Part shown: positions 59,441 to 64,000 of the stretch, one piece after another
How positions within the stretch are numbered: the stretch's first letter is position 1
Layout: each line of letters starts with the position of its first letter
NCBI GenBank assembly: GCA_046329575.1
Contig: JAXLUJ010000006.1
Location: forward strand, 186,001-250,000
Length of the DNA: 64,000 nucleotides
DNA from: UBA1941 sp046329575
GTDB taxonomy: Bacteria; Bacteroidota; Bacteroidia; Chitinophagales; LD1
Direction: 5' to 3'
The notes under the pieces: generated by a model
Database searches by the model: none
The model's input: only the letters and a program-made list of their open reading frames with translations
What the model was told of the DNA's origin: nothing
Made by a program: the position numbers and the translations under genes

Positions 59441-59899
59441 CTATTTCCGATGCAGCATTTTTTCGTAACCCGCAATCCACTGGTCGGGCGTCATTTTTGC
59501 AGCTAATTCACCTATCAGCGCAAATGGTATCTGTTCGGGCTTCTTAAACCGGATACAGCTTTTGCCCATGTCGGGTTTCTTTCCGGTAACAGCAGTAAAT
59601 TTCTCGGTAAACCATTCCATTAATTTGGGGTCGCCGTAAATTCCCATATGATAGAGCGCAATAAATCCTTTCTGCGATGCCAGATTCATAAAAGGCAACG
59701 GTAATTTAGGATCGCAATGGTAACCATTCGGATATTTCGAATGTGGCACTACATATCCAATCATCCCATATCCCATGCATTCCTCAAATCCTTTCGGAAG
59801 GTTGTTGCGAATAGCGTCACGAAGCGCGTGCATCGCCGCCCGACGATCTTCCGGAAGTTCATCCAGATATTGCTCTACAGTGGTGGCAGCGCTGCGCAT
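59441..59899 (-). CDS. DUF1801 protein (YdhG-like)
   Basis: The 152-residue soluble protein has TTVEQYLDELPEDRRAAMHALRDAIRNNLPKGFEECMGYGMIGYVVPHSKYPNGY, FMNLASQKGFIALYHMGIYG and MGKSCIRFKKPEQIPFALIGEL, the DUF1801/YdhG pattern. The fold is related to iron-chaperone frataxin-like and YdeI proteins, but the function is not known. It starts 1 base after the stop of the collagen-like gene on the same strand. Confidence 0.85.
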   Translation of the reverse strand: MRSAATTVEQYLDELPEDRRAAMHALRDAIRNNLPKGFEECMGYGMIGYVVPHSKYPNGYHCDPKLPLPFMNLASQKGFIALYHMGIYGDPKLMEWFTEKFTAVTGKKPDMGKSCIRFKKPEQIPFALIGELAAKMTPDQWIAGYEKMLHRK

Positions 59900-59900
59900 C

Positions 59901-62420
59901 TTACTTCTTTAAACGATTCAATTCCTGCTGCAATTGCTCAATTTGCTGCTGTTGCTCCTTAATCGCTTCAATCAACACCGGTATCAAGCCATTGTAATTT
60001 ACCGATTTGATAGGAAGCGCCTCCTCATTGGCTACACCTCTAACGCCTTTCGATGCGCCAATCAGTTTGGTATCCTTAATCAACTCCGGGAAAACAGCTT
60101 CAACATCCTGTGCAATCACACCAAAAGTTTTGCGTAACGGTAACCCATACTTGGCTGATAGTTCCGGCTTGTAGAAATAACTTACACCGCTAATCAGTTT
60201 AAGCTTTTCAATAGCATTGCCTATCGGATGGATGTCGGTCTTCAACTCCCGGTCAGATGGGTTTACAACCAAACCGGAAACGAATAAATCACCATTCATG
60301 TAGCCGGCATAACCTAATGATCCGGTTGGCATTTGCGCATACACGCCCAACGCATTGGCATCTGATGAGTTGGTTACAAATGTTCCGCCTCTGCCTTGTC
60401 CGGTTGTTACCAAATGCAACCCAAACACACCGCTATTGGTTCCGTTAGTAGCACCTTCAATAGCGTTGTAGGCATTGGTGGTAACTGTATTTTCAACAAT
60501 TATACCTACACCATTTCCTGAAGTGTTCACCATTTCTACCATAGCCGTACCTGCCGCCGTGGTGGCCGAAACCACGTTGAACTTATTCACCGATCCGCCG
60601 CCTGCGGCTGATACTCCTGGAGTAGTAGTTCCAATACCCACTTGCGAACCGTTATCAAAAATGATGGAATTACAAATCACCGATGAGCTGGTGAATTTTG
60701 CAACAAAGTTGGTTACTGCCGAGGCACAGAAACTGCTACCCGAACCCGCTGGGCCGGTTGGGCCGGTAACGCCATTGGTGCCTGCGGTTCCGGTAGCGCC
60801 TGTGGCGCCTGTTGTTCCACGAACACCTGTTGGGCCGGTCACCGAAAGCCCGGCTGTGCCGGTGGCTCCTGTAGCGCCCGTAACTCCGTTAGTCCCTGCC
60901 GTGCCGGTTGCTCCTGTAGCACCCGTGGTGCCTCTTACGCCGGTTGGACCGGTAACTGAAAGTCCAGCCGTGCCGGTAGCGCCCGTAGCACCGGTTACGC
61001 CATTAGTTCCTGCAACTCCCGTTGCACCTGTGGCTCCTGAAACTCCCGCAGAGCCTGTGTTTCCTGTAACACCTGTAGCTCCGGTGGCGCCTCTTAACCC
61101 TGTAGCGCCTGTAGCACCTGCTGCGCCGGCAGCGCCGGTGGGGCCGGCAGCACCAGCAGCCCCGGTAAGGCCAGTTGAACCACTTGGTCCGGTAGCACCT
61201 GTGGCGCCTGTTGCGCTTGCCGTGCCGGCTGGTCCGGTTGCTCCTGTTGCCCCCGTTGCACCTGCTGTTCCGGCAGGGCCGGTTGTTCCATTCAATCCAT
61301 TATTCCCTGATGGGCCGGTTGGGCCTTGCAATCCGGTTAAACCGGTAGGGCCGGCATTTCCTGAAGGACCCGTAGTTCCCGCAATTCCCGTTGCTCCGGT
61401 TGGGCCGGCAACACCGGCAATACCTGTAGCACCGGTTGCTCCGTTCGCACCGGTTAATCCCGTAGGGCCGGTTACGCCTGCTGCACCAGCCAGTCCGGTT
61501 GCTCCGGTGGGCCCGGCAACACCTGCAGCCCCCGTAGCGCCACTTGATCCCGTTACACCGGGGTTTCCAGTAGGCCCGGTAGCCCCGGTATTAGAAGCCG
61601 AACCTGCTGGTCCGGTTATCCCCTGTAAACCAGTTGCTCCCGTAGCGCCTGTTGCACCTGTATTTCCGGCCAAACCTTGCAAGCCGGTTGGCCCCTGAAT
61701 TCCTGCACCTGTAGCGCCTTGCAACCCGGTGGCCCCAGTGGCGCCGGTTATACCCGCAGCACCCTGAAGACCGGTGGCCCCGGTCGCACCAATTCCTGTA
61801 GCGCCTGTTACGCCTGCAGGGCCTTGAGCCCCTGTGGCTCCGGCAACTCCGGCCGCACCTTGTGCCCCTGTTGGCCCTTGTGGACCTGCAGCTCCGGCAC
61901 TTCCCGACGGGCCTTGCGGACCGGTTGGCCCGGTGATGCCACCACTACCACCACCCGATGCTCCGGTAGCACCTGTAGCGCCGCGTAAACTTTGTGTGGT
62001 AGAAACATTGGCTCCATTCGATAATGTAAATGTAAGGGTGCCATCAGGATTAACCGTTACGCCAGTGATATTAGCGCCTGTTGCCCCAATTGGCCCGGTA
62101 GCCCCGGTAGCGCCATTTACACCGCTATTACTAAGGCGGCAAAGGGAAATCCAGCTGTTAACACCGGGCTTGGCGCAGTAATAGAAGTGACAATGCGTAT
62201 CCGTATTGTAAATAATCAATCCATCAGCCGGATTCACAATGGCGGCCACCGCGCTGGTGTTCATCCTTGGTGCCAGAAAACCTTTAGTGCCCACTACATC
62301 CAGCATAGCGCTGTTATCGGGCGTCAAGGTTCCAATACCTACGTTTTGCCCATGAACAATTGACGTGGAAAAGATAAGGGTGCCGACAAGCGCAAGTAAC
62401 GCAGGTAAAAATTTCTTCAT
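59901..62420 (-). CDS. Collagen-like protein with S74 intramolecular chaperone
   Basis: The 839-residue exported protein has a signal peptide (KFLPALLALVGTLIFSTSIVHGQ). An N-terminal head follows (NVGIGTLTPDNSAMLDVVGTKGFLAPRMNTSA, common in Bacteroidota surface proteins). About 440 residues of Gly-X-Y triplets then run mainly as GATGATGPTG, and a beta stalk leads to a C-terminal peptidase S74 chaperone (DRELKTDIHPIGNAIEKLKLISGVSYF, FGVIAQDVEAVFPELI, VNYNGLIPVLIEAI) and a coiled-coil end. In phage tail spikes S74 domains trimerise the stalk and then cut themselves off. A triple-helical surface fibre is the likely product. A 38-residue (114-base) block is repeated in tandem near its C-terminal collagen end. 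Confidence 0.9.
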   Translation of the reverse strand: MKKFLPALLALVGTLIFSTSIVHGQNVGIGTLTPDNSAMLDVVGTKGFLAPRMNTSAVAAIVNPADGLIIYNTDTHCHFYYCAKPGVNSWISLCRLSNSGVNGATGATGPIGATGANITGVTVNPDGTLTFTLSNGANVSTTQSLRGATGATGASGGGSGGITGPTGPQGPSGSAGAAGPQGPTGAQGAAGVAGATGAQGPAGVTGATGIGATGATGLQGAAGITGATGATGLQGATGAGIQGPTGLQGLAGNTGATGATGATGLQGITGPAGSASNTGATGPTGNPGVTGSSGATGAAGVAGPTGATGLAGAAGVTGPTGLTGANGATGATGIAGVAGPTGATGIAGTTGPSGNAGPTGLTGLQGPTGPSGNNGLNGTTGPAGTAGATGATGATGPAGTASATGATGATGPSGSTGLTGAAGAAGPTGAAGAAGATGATGLRGATGATGVTGNTGSAGVSGATGATGVAGTNGVTGATGATGTAGLSVTGPTGVRGTTGATGATGTAGTNGVTGATGATGTAGLSVTGPTGVRGTTGATGATGTAGTNGVTGPTGPAGSGSSFCASAVTNFVAKFTSSSVICNSIIFDNGSQVGIGTTTPGVSAAGGGSVNKFNVVSATTAAGTAMVEMVNTSGNGVGIIVENTVTTNAYNAIEGATNGTNSGVFGLHLVTTGQGRGGTFVTNSSDANALGVYAQMPTGSLGYAGYMNGDLFVSGLVVNPSDRELKTDIHPIGNAIEKLKLISGVSYFYKPELSAKYGLPLRKTFGVIAQDVEAVFPELIKDTKLIGASKGVRGVANEEALPIKSVNYNGLIPVLIEAIKEQQQQIEQLQQELNRLKK

Positions 62421-62446
62421 AGCGTGGTTGATCTTAAAAAGGACGG

Positions 62447-62454
62447 CGAAGATA
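62447..62454 (-). promoter_or_regulatory. -7 box TATCTTCG
   Basis: TATCTTCG on the minus strand lies 26 bases before the collagen-like gene. It is divergent from the tRNA-Arg promoter 40 bases away. Confidence 0.4.
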
Positions 62455-62494
62455 ACATTCGCATCGCTAAATTTAAAAGGCTTTTTAAAATAGA

Positions 62495-62502
62495 TATATT
62501 TG
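62495..62502 (+). promoter_or_regulatory. -7 box TATATTTG for tRNA-Arg
   Basis: This is an exact TAnnTTTG match 15 bases before the tRNA-Arg 5-prime end. Confidence 0.55.
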
Positions 62503-62517
62503 CGGCGAAAATTTTTC

Positions 62518-62591
62518 GGCCCCGTAGCTCAGTTGGATAGAGCAACAGCCTTCTAAGCTGTGGGTCATTGGTTCGAATCCAATCGGGGTCA
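62518..62591 (+). tRNA. tRNA-Arg (anticodon TCT)
   Basis: The 74-base cloverleaf has acceptor GGCCCCG/CGGGGTC, D-arm GCTCAGTTGGATAGAGC, anticodon stem ACAGC/GCTGT with loop CTTCTAA giving TCT, and T-arm ATTGGTTCGAATCCAAT. CCA is not encoded. It reads AGA codons. Confidence 0.96.
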
Positions 62592-62673
62592 CTATTTTCA
62601 TTTTTTTTCCGCTTCCCTATTTTCTTTCGGAAAAACAAGCCTACTCCACTAAATTGCCGTTTCAAAATTCAGC

Positions 62674-64000
62674 ATGAAATTAGCGATTCACGGTGCAGCA
62701 CACACGGTAACCGGTTCCAAACACTTACTGGAATTACAGAGCGGCAAAAAAGTTTTGCTGGATTGCGGCATGTTTCAGGGCATGGGCAAGGATACCGAAA
62801 CCCTTAATACCAATTGGGGATTTGAACCATCTCAAATTGATTATGTGATTCTCTCACATGCGCATATCGACCACTCCGGATTGCTACCGAAACTGGTGAA
62901 AGATGGTTTTACAGGCCCGATATTTTGCACGGCCGGAACAGCCGATCTGGTAGAAATACTGCTCCCCGATTCGGCTCACATCCAACAAGCCGATACCGAA
63001 CACGTAAACAAACGGCGCCGCAAACAATCGCGCCGCGAAGTAGAACCTATTTACTCTTTAGAAGATGCCGAACGGGTAATACCGATGTTGCATCGCCTCG
63101 ATTATGACCGGCCTTTTCGCATTTCCGATGAATTGGAAGTGTTGTTTACTGACTGCGGCCATATTGTGGGAAGCGCCGCCATCAATCTGAAGATCACCGA
63201 AGGCAAACGGATCATTCATTTTACATTTAGTGGTGACATTGGTCAACAACACGCTTTAATGCTGCGCTCACCAAAACCTTTTCCGCAGGCCGATTACATT
63301 GTTATGGAATCTACTTACGGCAATAGCTTACACGATCCGGTTTCAGTGAAAGCCGATAAGTTCCTCGAGTTCATTCAGCAAACCTGCCTTCAAAAAAAAG
63401 GGCGATTGATTATCCCTGCCTTCAGCATTGGGCGAACACAGGAAATCTTATATCTGCTCAATCAGCTCGATTTGGAAGGCAGGTTACCCGCTCTGGAATA
63501 TTTTGTAGATAGTCCGCTTTCCATCAGCGCCACCAAAGTGGCCCGCGCGCATCCCGAAAGTTTTAACGATGAAGTTCAAAAAACTATTCAGGGCGATCAG
63601 GACATTTTTTCCTTTAAAGGATTGCAGTTAATCAAGGAAGCACAACAGTCTATAGCCCTGAATGAATACAAAAAACCTTGTGTAATTATTTCTGCATCCG
63701 GAATGGCAGAGGCCGGAAGGGTGAAGCATCATATTGTTCACGGCATTGAAGATCCACGGAACACCATTCTGCTCACCGGCTATTGCGAGCCGCATTCGCT
63801 GGGCGGACGTTTAATTGAACATCCTGCTACAGTGAATATTTACGGACAAGAATATGAAGTGAAGGCGCGCATTGCTTCCCTAAAGAGTTTGAGCGCGCAT
63901 GGCGATTACGAAGACCTTTGCAAATGGCTGGAGTGTCAGGATTCCGGAAAGGTAAAAAAGTTGTTTTTGGTTCACGGAGAATATCGTGTACAGCAAGCCT
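62674..64000 (+). CDS. MBL-fold beta-CASP RNA metallohydrolase (partial)
   Basis: The frame is open from ATG 62674 to the window end (442 residues seen). The metallo-beta-lactamase part reads KLAIHGAAHTVTGSKHLLEL and has the zinc motif SHAHIDHSGLLPKL, DCGHIVGSAAINL and TFSGDIGQQHALML. The beta-CASP part has ESTYGNSLHD, LIIPAFSIGRTQEILYLLNQL, PCVIISASGMAEAGRVKHHI and LSAHGDYEDL. This is the YSH1/CPSF73-like group of RNA endonucleases or exonucleases. The RNA target is unknown. About the last 20-30 residues fall outside the window. Confidence 0.9.
   Translation, partial: MKLAIHGAAHTVTGSKHLLELQSGKKVLLDCGMFQGMGKDTETLNTNWGFEPSQIDYVILSHAHIDHSGLLPKLVKDGFTGPIFCTAGTADLVEILLPDSAHIQQADTEHVNKRRRKQSRREVEPIYSLEDAERVIPMLHRLDYDRPFRISDELEVLFTDCGHIVGSAAINLKITEGKRIIHFTFSGDIGQQHALMLRSPKPFPQADYIVMESTYGNSLHDPVSVKADKFLEFIQQTCLQKKGRLIIPAFSIGRTQEILYLLNQLDLEGRLPALEYFVDSPLSISATKVARAHPESFNDEVQKTIQGDQDIFSFKGLQLIKEAQQSIALNEYKKPCVIISASGMAEAGRVKHHIVHGIEDPRNTILLTGYCEPHSLGGRLIEHPATVNIYGQEYEVKARIASLKSLSAHGDYEDLCKWLECQDSGKVKKLFLVHGEYRVQQA

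Noticed and set aside
60475..61698. Long plus-strand frame of 407 residues reading PVAPVAPV repeats
   Set aside because: It is the antisense of the Gly-X-Y repeats of the collagen-like gene. It has no start region, and the minus-strand gene has a signal peptide and an S74 domain.

Overview
The window looks like a Bacteroidota chromosome, probably a Chitinophagales/Sphingobacteriales-type member. The evidence is promoter-like TAnnTTTG/TAnnTTCG boxes close to many starts, almost no Shine-Dalgarno sequences, a type IX secretion C-terminal domain, many short lipoproteins with Cys lipoboxes, LytS/LytTR regulation, and a dcw cluster led by mraZ. The genus cannot be fixed from sequence alone.

Layout. 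0-4.6 kb holds housekeeping genes (rlmN, a DUF1573 lipoprotein, yajC, rarA) and a CREST/alkaline-ceramidase-like membrane protein. 4.7-6.4 kb is an AT-rich island: an XRE regulator next to a perfect 28-bp palindrome, and two secreted proteins of unknown role. 6.5-15 kb holds a deoxynucleoside kinase with a histone-H1-like tail, divergent gcvP, a 283-bp MITE-like element beside a broken barrel gene, a lipoprotein and a large CAP-domain exported protein. 15-22 kb carries an APC permease, a glutamine-synthetase-like ligase, an Fe-type alcohol dehydrogenase, an aldehyde dehydrogenase and a C26 gamma-glutamyl hydrolase. Read together these are a candidate gamma-glutamyl route that would turn an amino alcohol such as ethanolamine into glycine, with the glycine-cleavage P-protein close by. 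A LytS/LytTR pair is coupled to the hydrolase. 24.4-41.3 kb holds a diheme cytochrome and then the dcw cluster on the minus strand: mraZ-rsmH-ftsL-ftsI-murE-mraY-murD-ftsW-murG-murC-ftsQ-ftsA-ftsZ. It has MraZ boxes in front and a terminator after ftsZ. A three-repeat CRISPR array without cas genes lies between mraZ and a divergent pair of LEA14-like genes. 43.6-55 kb holds tRNA-Leu, an acyl-CoA ligase, a PAS protein, pyrG, xerD, a CoA-transferase, miaE, an aldose-epimerase-like gene and a SPOR-like protein. 55-59.3 kb holds a REP-associated tyrosine transposase with its palindromes, trigger factor, tRNA-Leu and an intact IS3-family element. The last part holds a DUF1801 gene, a giant collagen-like S74-chaperone protein, tRNA-Arg and a partial beta-CASP metallohydrolase.

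The most unusual property is what lies between the genes. Nearly every long intergenic gap is filled by layered, often palindromic repeats: (i) micro-repeat arrays built from short words; (ii) GC-rich cores starting near CCGCGG and ending near CCGC; (iii) 283-bp elements with 15-bp terminal inverted repeats and 5-bp target duplications, carrying such a core plus a promoter-like box and inserted inside the micro-repeat arrays. Insertions within insertions are visible at several sites.
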